DNA from: Opitutia bacterium UBA957
GTDB taxonomy: Bacteria > Verrucomicrobiota > Verrucomicrobiia > Opitutales > UBA953
Direction of reading: 5' to 3'
Length of the DNA: 10,323 nt
Assembly (NCBI GenBank): GCA_002293065.1
Contig: DBCN01000151.1
Coordinates: forward strand, 28,527-38,849
The notes under the pieces are model-generated. The model was given only the letters and a program-made list of their open reading frames with translations, did no database searches and was not told the DNA's origin. A program made the position numbers and the translations under genes. Shown here piece by piece: positions 1-5,312 of this stretch. Position 1 is the first letter of the stretch. Each line of letters starts with the position of its first letter.

Positions 1-47
1 TGCTTCTGCAGGCGGGGATCGAGGTCAGTAAGGGCGACTTTTTTCAT
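1..47 (-). CDS. N-terminal fragment of an unidentified protein, cut by the window edge
   Basis: An ATG at 47-45 on the minus strand opens a frame with no stop to the window edge, reading MKKVALTDLDPRLQK. It begins 49 bases after the stop of the SET-domain gene on the same strand, so it is probably the fourth gene of the panB operon. The start is plausible: a lysine-rich opening followed by an amphipathic segment. No clear Shine-Dalgarno sequence precedes it. Only about 15 residues are visible, so no function can be given. A helical-repeat (TPR-like) protein is one guess from the style of this opening, not something shown here. Confidence 0.5.
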   Translation of the reverse strand, partial: MKKVALTDLDPRLQK

Positions 48-96
48 GGATGGGGTAAGATGGACCTGCGAAAACTGACCTTCCTGACGGCGTGGG

Positions 97-561
97 TCAA
101 TCCCTTCGGCGGGAAAAACGCAGGTGGCGACGGAGGGCTGGGCGCAAGGGGCCGGCTATGATTCTTCCGACACAGTCCGCGGCCCCGCATTTGCAGGGGT
201 GGAACAGGCTTTCGGCCAGCGAAAACCCATAGTCAAAGGTGATTTCCTCGCCGGCGGCAATCGGGTGTAAGGCGACCAGCCAGGGGTGTCCCGCTGCGGT
301 GTCTAGGATCAGCTCGGAATTGGGCAAGCAGGCGTGGTTGGCATGGCGTGCGGGGTTGGTCGGTGCTGAGCCGTCGAGCCAGCGCCCGGGGCTGATTTCC
401 ACCAGGTAGGTGGCCTGCCCGGGGGTGCGGACTTCCGGAGGGGTGTCGAGCAGGTCGCCGATGTAGGGGGCAAGGCGTTCGCCTCCTTGGAAGGCGCGAG
501 TAGCAAAAAGACCCCGCCCGCTGATGGGTGAAGGTTTCGATTCCGTTCCCGCTGCGTTCAT
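97..561 (-). CDS. SET-domain protein lysine methyltransferase, small stand-alone form
   Basis: This 154-residue protein is a minimal SET domain with a post-SET cysteine motif. SET enzymes transfer methyl groups from S-adenosylmethionine to lysine side chains of proteins. Visible motifs in order: GRGLFA (15-20), the opening SET strand that helps bind the cofactor; NHACLPN (75-81), matching the family NHSCxPN knot; EEITFDYG (105-112) with the family's catalytic-region tyrosine Y111; and CKCGAADC (123-130), whose three cysteines fit a zinc-binding post-SET segment. The tail is very basic (RRHLRFSRRRD). No signal peptide or membrane helix is seen, so it should be cytoplasmic. The ATG overlaps the gpsA stop as ATGA. 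A GGAGG lies only one base upstream, too close for ordinary use, so coupling to gpsA probably drives translation. The family call is firm; the substrate is unknown. Confidence 0.88.
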   Translation of the reverse strand: MNAAGTESKPSPISGRGLFATRAFQGGERLAPYIGDLLDTPPEVRTPGQATYLVEISPGRWLDGSAPTNPARHANHACLPNSELILDTAAGHPWLVALHPIAAGEEITFDYGFSLAESLFHPCKCGAADCVGRIIAGPLRPALRRHLRFSRRRD

Positions 562-1559
562 GCCTCCGGCTTGAGGTCCCGGGTCATCAGGGTCGTCACG
601 CCGGCCCGGGCATCGAGTCCTTCGAACAGGATGCGGTGCAGGCAGAACAGGATGGGCGCGTCGAGCTGGCTGGCCTTGGCCACGCGGGTCAAGGTGTCGG
701 TGGCGCGATAGCCTTCGACGGAGTCGCGGCGAGTCGCGAGCGCGGCGATGGCGCCGGCGGCATCCTTCGCCACCTGTTCGCCAAAGGAGCGGTTGCGACT
801 CCAGGCACCATGGGCCGTAGCCATGAGGTCACCGACGCCCCCGAGGCCGAGGAACGTTTCGGGCCGGCCGCCGACGGCGACGCCGACGCGCATCATTTCC
901 TGGAGGGCGCGGGTGAGGAAGGCGGCTTTGGCGTTGGAGCCGAGTCCGAGTCCATCGCACAGGCCGGCTCCGACCGCATAGACGTTCTTCAACGTACCGC
1001 CGATTTCGACGCCCGGAAGGTCGGAAGAAGTGTAGGCGCGCAGCGTCGGGCCGCTGAGGGCGGCTTGGACTTCGCGTAGCGTGTCGTCGTCATGATGGGC
1101 GGCGAGGACCATCGCGGTGGGCATGCCGCGGGCGACTTCATCCGCGTTGCTGGGACCGCTCAGCGTCGCCACGGGAATCTTGCCGGCGGCGAGCGCCATC
1201 ACTTCGGTAGGGCGGCGGAGGGTGTTTTGGTCGAGGCCCTTGCAGAGCGAGACGACCATGCGGGCCGAGGACGCTCGCAGGGCCGGGCCGATTTGGCTGA
1301 CGAGTTCGGCGAGGCCTTTGGACGGACACGCCAAGAAGACCACATCCGCATCCATGAGCGCGGGAATCGCTTCGAGGCCGATCTGGAGGGAGGCCGAGAG
1401 CTTGTGGCCTTTCAGGTAATCGGTGTTTTCGCGTTCGGCGGTCAGCTTGAGCGCCTGTTCCAAGCGCCGCGGCACGAGGGTCACCGTGTGCCCTTGGCGG
1501 TCGAGGTGGATGGCCATCGCCGTGCCCCAGGCGCCGGCACCGAAGACGACGCAGTTCAT
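558..1559 (-). CDS. gpsA: Glycerol-3-phosphate dehydrogenase [NAD(P)+]
   Basis: GpsA reduces dihydroxyacetone phosphate to sn-glycerol 3-phosphate in the cytoplasm, supplying the backbone of phospholipids. At 333 residues it has the usual length. The N-terminal Rossmann motif is GAGAWGTA (7-14). The conserved lysine of the family's TKGL-like segment is K107 in LCKGL. SGPSNADEVARGMPTA (134-149) matches the family block SGPsfA-EVa-g-PTa. The catalytic lysine is K191 in GGTLKNVYAVGAG. The C-terminal half carries GLGSNAKAAFLTR, GGVGDLMATA, SRNRSFG and VEGYRATDTL, all family signatures. An AAGGAGG Shine-Dalgarno sequence at 1566-1572 sits 6 bases before the ATG and lies inside the end of panB, so this gene can be initiated directly as well as by coupling. 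It overlaps panB upstream and the SET gene downstream, each by ATGA. Confidence 0.97.
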   Translation of the reverse strand: MNCVVFGAGAWGTAMAIHLDRQGHTVTLVPRRLEQALKLTAERENTDYLKGHKLSASLQIGLEAIPALMDADVVFLACPSKGLAELVSQIGPALRASSARMVVSLCKGLDQNTLRRPTEVMALAAGKIPVATLSGPSNADEVARGMPTAMVLAAHHDDDTLREVQAALSGPTLRAYTSSDLPGVEIGGTLKNVYAVGAGLCDGLGLGSNAKAAFLTRALQEMMRVGVAVGGRPETFLGLGGVGDLMATAHGAWSRNRSFGEQVAKDAAGAIAALATRRDSVEGYRATDTLTRVAKASQLDAPILFCLHRILFEGLDARAGVTTLMTRDLKPEA

Positions 1560-2329
1560 CGGCGGCCTCCTTGGCGGACTTGGCGGGCCCAGCGTTGCAC
1601 GGCCGTCACGGCGTCCTTGTGGAGATGGGCGAGGGGCTTCACGAAAGGCGGCGGTTCCGGGGTGAGTCCGAGGAGGTCATGGATGACGAGGATCTGGCCG
1701 TCGCAACCATCGCCCGAGCCGATGCCGATGGTCGGCACATCGACCGCGGCGGTGATTTTGGGCATGAAGGACGCATCCACGCATTCCACGACCATGGAGA
1801 AGGCGCCGGCGTCGGCGACGGCTTGGGCATCGGCGAAGAGGCGGACTTGGTCGGCCGGCGTGAGGCCCCGGCGGCGATAGCCGGTGGCGTGGACGCGCTG
1901 GGGCATGAGCCCGACGTGCCCCATGACGGGGATGCCGGCGTCGACCAGCTTTTCGATGTGCTTGGCGAGCGAAGCGCCGCCTTCGATCTTCACGCCGTGG
2001 GCGCCGCCTTGCTGGAGCAACGCACGGCAGGCCTTGAGCAGGTTGGGGAAGCTGTCGTGGGCCAGGCCGAAGGGGAGGTCGGCGATGACGAGCGCATTGG
2101 GCTTGGCCCGGACGACGGCAGCGGTGTGGTGCACCATCATCTCAAGGGTCACGCCCACGGTGTCGGCCATGCCGAGGACGGTATTGCCGACGGAGTCGCC
2201 GACCAGGATGAGGTCGGCACCGCCTTGGTCGGCGATGCGGGCCGTCACGGCATCGTAGGCCGTGAGGCAGACGATGGGGCGGGTGCCTTTGAGGGCGCGG
2301 ATGGACCGGGTGGTGGCCTTCACGCCCAT
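1556..2329 (-). CDS. panB: 3-methyl-2-oxobutanoate hydroxymethyltransferase (ketopantoate hydroxymethyltransferase)
   Basis: PanB transfers a hydroxymethyl group from 5,10-methylenetetrahydrofolate to 2-oxoisovalerate to give ketopantoate, the first step of pantothenate (coenzyme A) synthesis. The 257 residues cover the complete TIM barrel (E. coli PanB has 264). Metal-binding acids of the family are in place: D45 in LVGDSVGNTVLG, D84 in VIADLPFG and E116 in VKIEGG. E182 (MVVECV) aligns with the catalytic glutamate. HVGLMPQ (138-144) and IGIGSGDGCDGQILV are further signatures. The ATG is preceded by AGGGGG at 2337-2342 with 7-base spacing, an acceptable ribosome site. It is the first gene of the minus-strand operon panB-gpsA-SET. 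No panC or panD is visible, so pantothenate genes are not clustered here. Confidence 0.96.
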   Translation of the reverse strand: MGVKATTRSIRALKGTRPIVCLTAYDAVTARIADQGGADLILVGDSVGNTVLGMADTVGVTLEMMVHHTAAVVRAKPNALVIADLPFGLAHDSFPNLLKACRALLQQGGAHGVKIEGGASLAKHIEKLVDAGIPVMGHVGLMPQRVHATGYRRRGLTPADQVRLFADAQAVADAGAFSMVVECVDASFMPKITAAVDVPTIGIGSGDGCDGQILVIHDLLGLTPEPPPFVKPLAHLHKDAVTAVQRWARQVRQGGRR

Positions 2330-2388
2330 GGGACTACCCCCTGACCGCCCGCTTGTAAAGCGTGGGCGAAGGGTGTATGGTAGGAAAG
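2330..2388. promoter_or_regulatory. Short divergent intergenic region between panB and the small membrane-protein gene
   Basis: These roughly 59 bases must hold the panB promoter and, unless it lies inside panB, that of the plus-strand small gene, because no other gene lies upstream on either side. The panB ribosome site (AGGGGG on the minus strand, 2337-2342) is visible. On the plus strand, GAAGGG (2368-2373) and AGGA (2382-2385) are possible ribosome sites for the ATGs at 2377 and 2389. No convincing -35/-10 pair stands out, so a promoter here is inferred from layout only. Confidence 0.35.
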
Positions 2389-2652
2389 ATGTTCGGGCGT
2401 ATCGCCAGATTCTTTAAACGTGTGGATTACCGCGAAGGCGGCTATCAGCATCCCGAGTTGCCCGGCGCGGTGGGGGCGCCGTGGCATCTCCGTTTGCGGC
2501 TCATGCTCACGCAACGGGGCGGTCCGGACGTCAATCAGCGGACGCCGGACTTCTGGGTGCGTCATCGCCGCTGGTGGGCCGCGATCTTGGCGTTGCTCCT
2601 CGCTTGGCTCGTCGTCGAGAGCGCGCTCGCGTGGAATTTCTTCGAAGGCTAG
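2389..2652 (+). CDS. Small single-pass membrane protein of unknown function
   Basis: The frame codes for 87 residues from the ATG at 2389; an in-frame ATG at 2377 (91 residues) or GTG at 2362 is also possible. The N-terminal 60 residues are hydrophilic and basic (FFKRVDYREGG, PDFWVRHRRWW). One membrane helix follows at about 62-82 (rich in L, A, W and V), and the protein ends NFFEG just beyond it. The positive charge before the helix predicts the N-terminus in the cytoplasm and an almost bare C-terminus outside. The pattern of a basic segment, one helix and a stop is what a real small anchored protein looks like, and no competing gene covers most of this stretch. No family was recognised. It diverges from panB and converges on the 109-residue gene, sharing its stop site. 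Confidence 0.6.
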   Translation: MFGRIARFFKRVDYREGGYQHPELPGAVGAPWHLRLRLMLTQRGGPDVNQRTPDFWVRHRRWWAAILALLLAWLVVESALAWNFFEG

Positions 2653-2978
2653 GCCGCCCGCGGCAGCTTGAACTTCAGCGGCAGCAACCGGAGGTCTTCC
2701 TTGAGCGTGAGGGTGGATTGCGTGCGTCGGCTCCAGTGACCCAGCACGGCGTGGAGCCAAGGCAGCGAGCAAGTCGCTTCGCGGAAGCGCAACGTGAAGG
2801 TCGTCCCATCGCTCGACCAGTTCAGTCCCGCAACCCGGAAGGTCACCGGCTCGGCTTGGCCTTGGAGCGTCAACGTTGCGGTGACATCCGCGCCGGCGAG
2901 TTCGAGCGCGGAGATTTCCCCGACGTCCGCGAAGCGTTGCGATAGGAACTTCGCGATCTCGGCTTCGAGGGCGTTCAC
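2649..2978 (-). CDS. Hypothetical 109-residue protein coupled to lpxI
   Basis: The gene starts with GTG at 2978-2976, which overlaps the lpxI stop as GTGA, so it is probably translated by coupling to lpxI. The N-terminus (about residues 1-20, MNALEAEIAKFLSQRF) looks like an amphipathic helix. The rest alternates hydrophobic and polar residues in a pattern suggesting beta strands (VTATLTLQG, PVTFRVAGLNW, TTFTLRF), then a basic tail (LKFKLPRAA). There is no signal peptide, membrane helix or recognised motif. Cytoplasmic location and a link to lpxI are inferred from context only. Its stop codon overlaps that of the convergent small membrane-protein gene within CTAG at 2649-2652. Confidence 0.72.
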   Translation of the reverse strand: MNALEAEIAKFLSQRFADVGEISALELAGADVTATLTLQGQAEPVTFRVAGLNWSSDGTTFTLRFREATCSLPWLHAVLGHWSRRTQSTLTLKEDLRLLPLKFKLPRAA

Positions 2979-3832
2979 GCGGAGAGGTCGACGCCTTCGA
3001 GGTAGAGGCCGAGTTCCTTGGCGCGGGCGATGACCGCGGGCTTGTCGATCATGATGACCCCGTCGACCTGCAGCGTGGCGCGGCGGACCCCGCCTTCGAC
3101 CATGCTCTCGAGGGTGCGCAGGCCGATGCAGGGCACATCGAAGCGGAAATCTTGCGCATGCTTGGTCGTCTTGGTCAGCAACATCTCCTTGCCGCCCGTG
3201 GCCCCGCAGCGCTTCAGCATGTTGTCGGTCCCTTCAAAGGCTTCGACGGCGATGACCGTGCCCTTGGCGGTGACGACGGATTGGCCGACGTCGAGGCGGG
3301 CCATTTCCTGGGCCATGCGCAGGCCGAAGGCGCGTTCCTCGGCGGAAACGGCGGAGAAGAAGCCCGTCATCGGTCCTTGGCTGGCGAGATGGTCATCGAG
3401 GTAGACGCGGGCATCGAGCATGCGGACGCCGGTCTTTTCGATTTCGACGGAAATCGCGCCGAAGATGGACTCCGCGTTGCGTTCGCGGAGGGACGCCATG
3501 AGCGCGACCAATTTCAAGTCGGGCACCATGCCGGAGAAAAGCTTACGGGGCGTCACTTGGCCGGCCATGACGGCGCCGGCGACGCCGAGCGCCTGGAGCG
3601 AGTCGAGGAGTTGGCCGAGCTTGCCGACGGGGACCGCGCGGTGTTCGGCGGGTGCGAAGGTCGCGATGAGGGCGGGGTCGGTTTCCTCTTCGAAGGAGAC
3701 GAGCCGGACTTGGGCGCCGCGCGCGCGGGCGGACTCGACCAGGAGGGCGGGGTAGCGCCCCTTGCCGGCAATCACCGCAAAGGGTCGGCCGGGAGGGAGG
3801 TCCGGAGGGAGGAAGCGCGAGGCTGACGCCAT
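2975..3832 (-). CDS. lpxI: UDP-2,3-diacylglucosamine pyrophosphatase, LpxI type (DUF1009)
   Basis: LpxI hydrolyses UDP-2,3-diacylglucosamine to lipid X (2,3-diacylglucosamine 1-phosphate) and UMP at the cytoplasmic face, a step of lipid A synthesis carried out by the unrelated LpxH in E. coli. The 285 residues match the family length. The N-terminal domain opens with FAVIAGKGRYPALL (18-31), the family's IAGxGxxPxLL motif, and VAGAVMAGQVTPRKLF follows near residue 84. The C-terminal domain has GTVIAVEAFEGTDNML (191-206) and the conserved block KHAQDFRFDVPCIG (224-237); D228 occupies the position of the essential aspartate known from Caulobacter LpxI. The ATG at 3832 lies at the end of TGCCACC and has no Shine-Dalgarno sequence. 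It diverges from nadD and overlaps the 109-residue gene downstream by GTGA. Confidence 0.94.
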   Translation of the reverse strand: MASASRFLPPDLPPGRPFAVIAGKGRYPALLVESARARGAQVRLVSFEEETDPALIATFAPAEHRAVPVGKLGQLLDSLQALGVAGAVMAGQVTPRKLFSGMVPDLKLVALMASLRERNAESIFGAISVEIEKTGVRMLDARVYLDDHLASQGPMTGFFSAVSAEERAFGLRMAQEMARLDVGQSVVTAKGTVIAVEAFEGTDNMLKRCGATGGKEMLLTKTTKHAQDFRFDVPCIGLRTLESMVEGGVRRATLQVDGVIMIDKPAVIARAKELGLYLEGVDLSA

Positions 3833-3892
3833 GGTGGCATCGTTCCCGGGTAATCGTCTGGGCTCAAGCCTGCTTTAGGTTGCCACCGTGGC
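3828..3892. promoter_or_regulatory. lpxI/nadD divergent region with an inverted 12-base repeat at both arms
   Basis: TGCCACCGTGGC on the plus strand (3881-3892) and TGCCACCATGGC on the minus strand (3839-3828) differ at one base and face outward. Each is itself nearly palindromic (GCCAC-C-GTGGC and GCCA-CCA-TGGC), with centres 54 bases apart. The minus copy contains the lpxI ATG; the plus copy contains an in-frame GTG that could start nadD. The 41 bases between them (3840-3880) are the only non-coding room for two divergent promoters. No clear -35/-10 boxes are visible. The repeat may be a paired operator or a shared translation-start context; this is inference. Confidence 0.4.
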
Positions 3893-3914
3893 TCCTTCGC
3901 CTCCGAATGACGAC

Positions 3915-4505
3915 ATGCCCGCCTCCTTTGGCATTCTTGGCGGTACCTTTGACCCTCCGCACGCTGGACACGTCGCCGCCGCGGTGGCGGCTTGGCGTCA
4001 GCTGGGCTTGGACGAAGTGAAGGTCATTCCGGCCGGCTTGGCGCCTTTGCGCGCCGTCCCGCCGCTCGCCTCCTCGGCCCATCGTCTCGCCATGGCCAAA
4101 CTAGCCTTCGCGCCCTGCGCGTGGGCGCGCGTCGACGACCGGGAAGTCCGTCGGACCGGCATCTGCTGGTCGGTCGATACGGCCCGTGACCTCGCGGCGG
4201 AGTTTCCCGATGCCCGCCGGGTGTGGATCATCGGCGCCGACCAGTTGGCGCGCTTGGATCGCTGGAAGGACATCGACACGTTGGGACGGCTCGTTGAGTT
4301 CGCGGTGCTCTCCCGCGATGGCTTGCCGGTGGCCGCCCCCGCCACCATTGCGGGCTTTATCCGCCTCACCGTGCTCAAGGAGTCGCCCGTGCGCGTCTCC
4401 TCGACCGCGCTCCGGGCGGCGTTGGCGGCGGGCGAACCGGCCGGAAACGGCTTGCCCAATGCGGTCCGCGCCTACATCGAAGAACACTCACTCTACAAAT
4501 CCTGA
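3915..4505 (+). CDS. nadD: Nicotinate-nucleotide adenylyltransferase
   Basis: NadD joins nicotinate mononucleotide and ATP to give deamido-NAD and pyrophosphate, an essential step of NAD synthesis in the cytoplasm. Counted from the ATG at 3915 (196 residues), GGTFDPPHAGH at 9-19 is the nucleotidyltransferase signature with the HxGH ATP-binding histidines H16 and H19. WIIGADQLARLDRW is the family's IGADxLxxLxxW substrate-binding segment. SPVRVSSTALR near the C-terminus corresponds to the phosphate-binding SST motif. I chose ATG 3915 because it places the signature at the usual distance from the N-terminus. A GTG at 3888 would add nine residues (MAPSPPNDD) and lies in the repeat shared with the lpxI start, so it remains a real alternative. 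No good Shine-Dalgarno sequence precedes either. The next gene, rsfS, follows after two bases, a common bacterial pairing. Confidence 0.95.
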   Translation: MPASFGILGGTFDPPHAGHVAAAVAAWRQLGLDEVKVIPAGLAPLRAVPPLASSAHRLAMAKLAFAPCAWARVDDREVRRTGICWSVDTARDLAAEFPDARRVWIIGADQLARLDRWKDIDTLGRLVEFAVLSRDGLPVAAPATIAGFIRLTVLKESPVRVSSTALRAALAAGEPAGNGLPNAVRAYIEEHSLYKS

Positions 4506-4507
4506 CC

Positions 4508-5062
4508 ATGCCCGCCCCCAAGAAGAAGACGTCTTTCAAGAAGCCTGCCGGCAAGTCGGCGGCCAAGCCTGCGGGTAAGTCGCGCGGTCCGGTCAAGTCC
4601 CGTGGTCCGGCGAAGCCGGTCCGGCGCCCGGTGGTGAAGGTCAAGGGCAGCAAGGCCAAGACCCGTTCCGAAACGCCCAAGGTCGCCGCCGTGAAGGCCG
4701 TGCCGGCCAAGGTGCCGGCGTTCGTCGTCGCCGTCGTCAAGGCGCTCGATGAGAAGAAGGCGCTCGGCATCCGCGTCCTCGAGCTCGGTCAGCTTTCCTC
4801 CGTTGCCGACTACATGATCATCGCCACCGGCAACTCGGACCCGCACCTCCGCGCCTTGCGCATCGAGGTCGAGAAGGCCTTGGACGACGTCGGCGAACCC
4901 GCGCGGGCCAGCGAGTCGCAGGCCGAAAGCGGTTGGACCGTCGTCGACGGCTTCAACGTCCTCGTGCATATCTTCCGTCCCGAAGTCCGTGAGAGCTACA
5001 GCATGGAATCCTTGTGGAAAGATGGCCTCGACGTCCCGGTGGCTGCGATCCTGAAGGCCTAA
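4508..5062 (+). CDS. rsfS: Ribosome silencing factor RsfS (YbeB/iojap family) with a basic N-terminal extension
   Basis: RsfS binds ribosomal protein L14 (uL14) on the large subunit and blocks subunit joining, lowering translation when nutrients run short. The conserved domain covers about residues 71-184: ALDEKKALGIRVLELG, SVADYMIIATGNSDPHLRAL, then GWTVVDGFNVLVHIFRPEVR and SYSMESLW, the family's D-x-VVHIF-x-ExRxxYxLExLW pattern. Ahead of it lies an unusual tail of about 70 residues, made mainly of K, R, A, P, G, S and V, with 22 basic residues and only one acidic (E55). It contains short repeats (KPAGKS at 12-17 and 20-25; KSRGP at 24-28 and 30-34). Most RsfS proteins, about 105-130 residues, lack it. 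The start lies two bases after the nadD stop with no ribosome site visible, suggesting coupling. A strong terminator follows 23 bases after the stop. Confidence 0.95.
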   Translation: MPAPKKKTSFKKPAGKSAAKPAGKSRGPVKSRGPAKPVRRPVVKVKGSKAKTRSETPKVAAVKAVPAKVPAFVVAVVKALDEKKALGIRVLELGQLSSVADYMIIATGNSDPHLRALRIEVEKALDDVGEPARASESQAESGWTVVDGFNVLVHIFRPEVRESYSMESLWKDGLDVPVAAILKA

Positions 5063-5085
5063 CCCCGAATCTCGGCCCGAGACTG

Positions 5086-5111
5086 GACCCTAGCGTTGCT
5101 AGGGTCTTTTT
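5086..5111 (+). terminator. Rho-independent terminator of nadD-rsfS
   Basis: An 8-base perfect stem, GACCCTAG / CTAGGGTC (5086-5093 and 5099-5106), closes a 5-base loop and is followed directly by five T residues (5107-5111). It lies 23 bases past the rsfS stop on the plus strand. The reverse strand lacks a T tract after the stem, so it should act only on plus-strand transcripts. Confidence 0.92.
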
Positions 5112-5135
5112 CTGTCGACCATCCTGACCTCACCG

Positions 5136-5152
5136 GGCTGCGGTTTGCAGCC
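5136..5152. other. GC-rich hairpin between the terminator and the tRNA
   Basis: GGCTGC (5136-5141) and GCAGCC (5147-5152) form a perfect 6-base stem around the 5-base loop GGTTT. It lies 25 bases downstream of the 3' end of the minus-strand tRNA, so it could help end that transcript, but no T tract follows on either strand. Its role is unproven. The rest of 5112-5177 holds nothing else I can name. Confidence 0.35.
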
Positions 5153-5177
5153 GTGGTTGGTCGGAAATTCCCCGGTT

Positions 5178-5254
5178 TGGTGGTAACGGGCAGAATTGAA
5201 CTGCCGACCTAGGGCTTATGAGTCCCTCGCTCTAACCAACTGAGCTACGCTACC
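5178..5254 (-). tRNA. tRNA-Met (anticodon CAT), probably elongator
   Basis: A 77-base cloverleaf with the 3' CCA encoded. The acceptor stem is GGTAGCG / CGTTACC (one G-T pair), the D arm is GCTC-AGTTGGTTA-GAGC, the anticodon loop is CTCATAA (anticodon at 5218-5220), and the T arm is GGCAG-TTCAATT-CTGCC. The first base pair is a normal G-C, which rules against initiator tRNA-Met with its unpaired end. The D arm equals that of E. coli elongator tRNA-Met. tRNA-Ile2 also carries CAT before lysidine modification and cannot be fully excluded. The last anticodon-stem pair (31-39) is A-G rather than paired. The gene lies 58 bases after the stop of the GYF_2-like gene on the same strand and may share its transcript. 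Confidence 0.93.
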
Positions 5255-5312
5255 GTAAACCGGGTCGTAATGACAGGGGGAGCGGGGCGGTCCGTCAAGC
5301 CGATTGCATGCT

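Noticed and set aside
1571..2344. 257-codon plus-strand open frame almost exactly opposite panB
   Set aside because: It is the codon-aligned antisense frame of a well-supported PanB; the product is low-complexity G/D/A/H-rich.
2320..2772. 150-codon minus-strand frame linking the 109-residue gene region and panB
   Set aside because: It overlaps the small plus-strand gene and the starts or ends of two better supported genes, and its product is P/R/H-rich without structure.
3152..3826. 224-codon plus-strand open frame over lpxI
   Set aside because: lpxI on the minus strand has all family motifs. The antisense frame has a shadow composition rich in G, D, E, A and H, and no start context.
4508..4720. 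Basic N-terminal region considered as a separate fused histone-like gene
   Set aside because: It is continuous in frame with RsfS, with no stop or alternative ribosome site before the conserved domain; an extension is the simpler reading.
5073..5083. Near-palindrome around CTCGGCCCGAG just before the terminator
   Set aside because: The arms leave a one-base loop, so it cannot form a useful hairpin; the real terminator is the adjacent stem at 5086-5106.
5171..5264. Inverted repeat around the tRNA considered as an integration (attachment) site
   Set aside because: There is no integrase, no direct repeat of the tRNA 3' end and no foreign segment next to it; precursor pairing explains it better.
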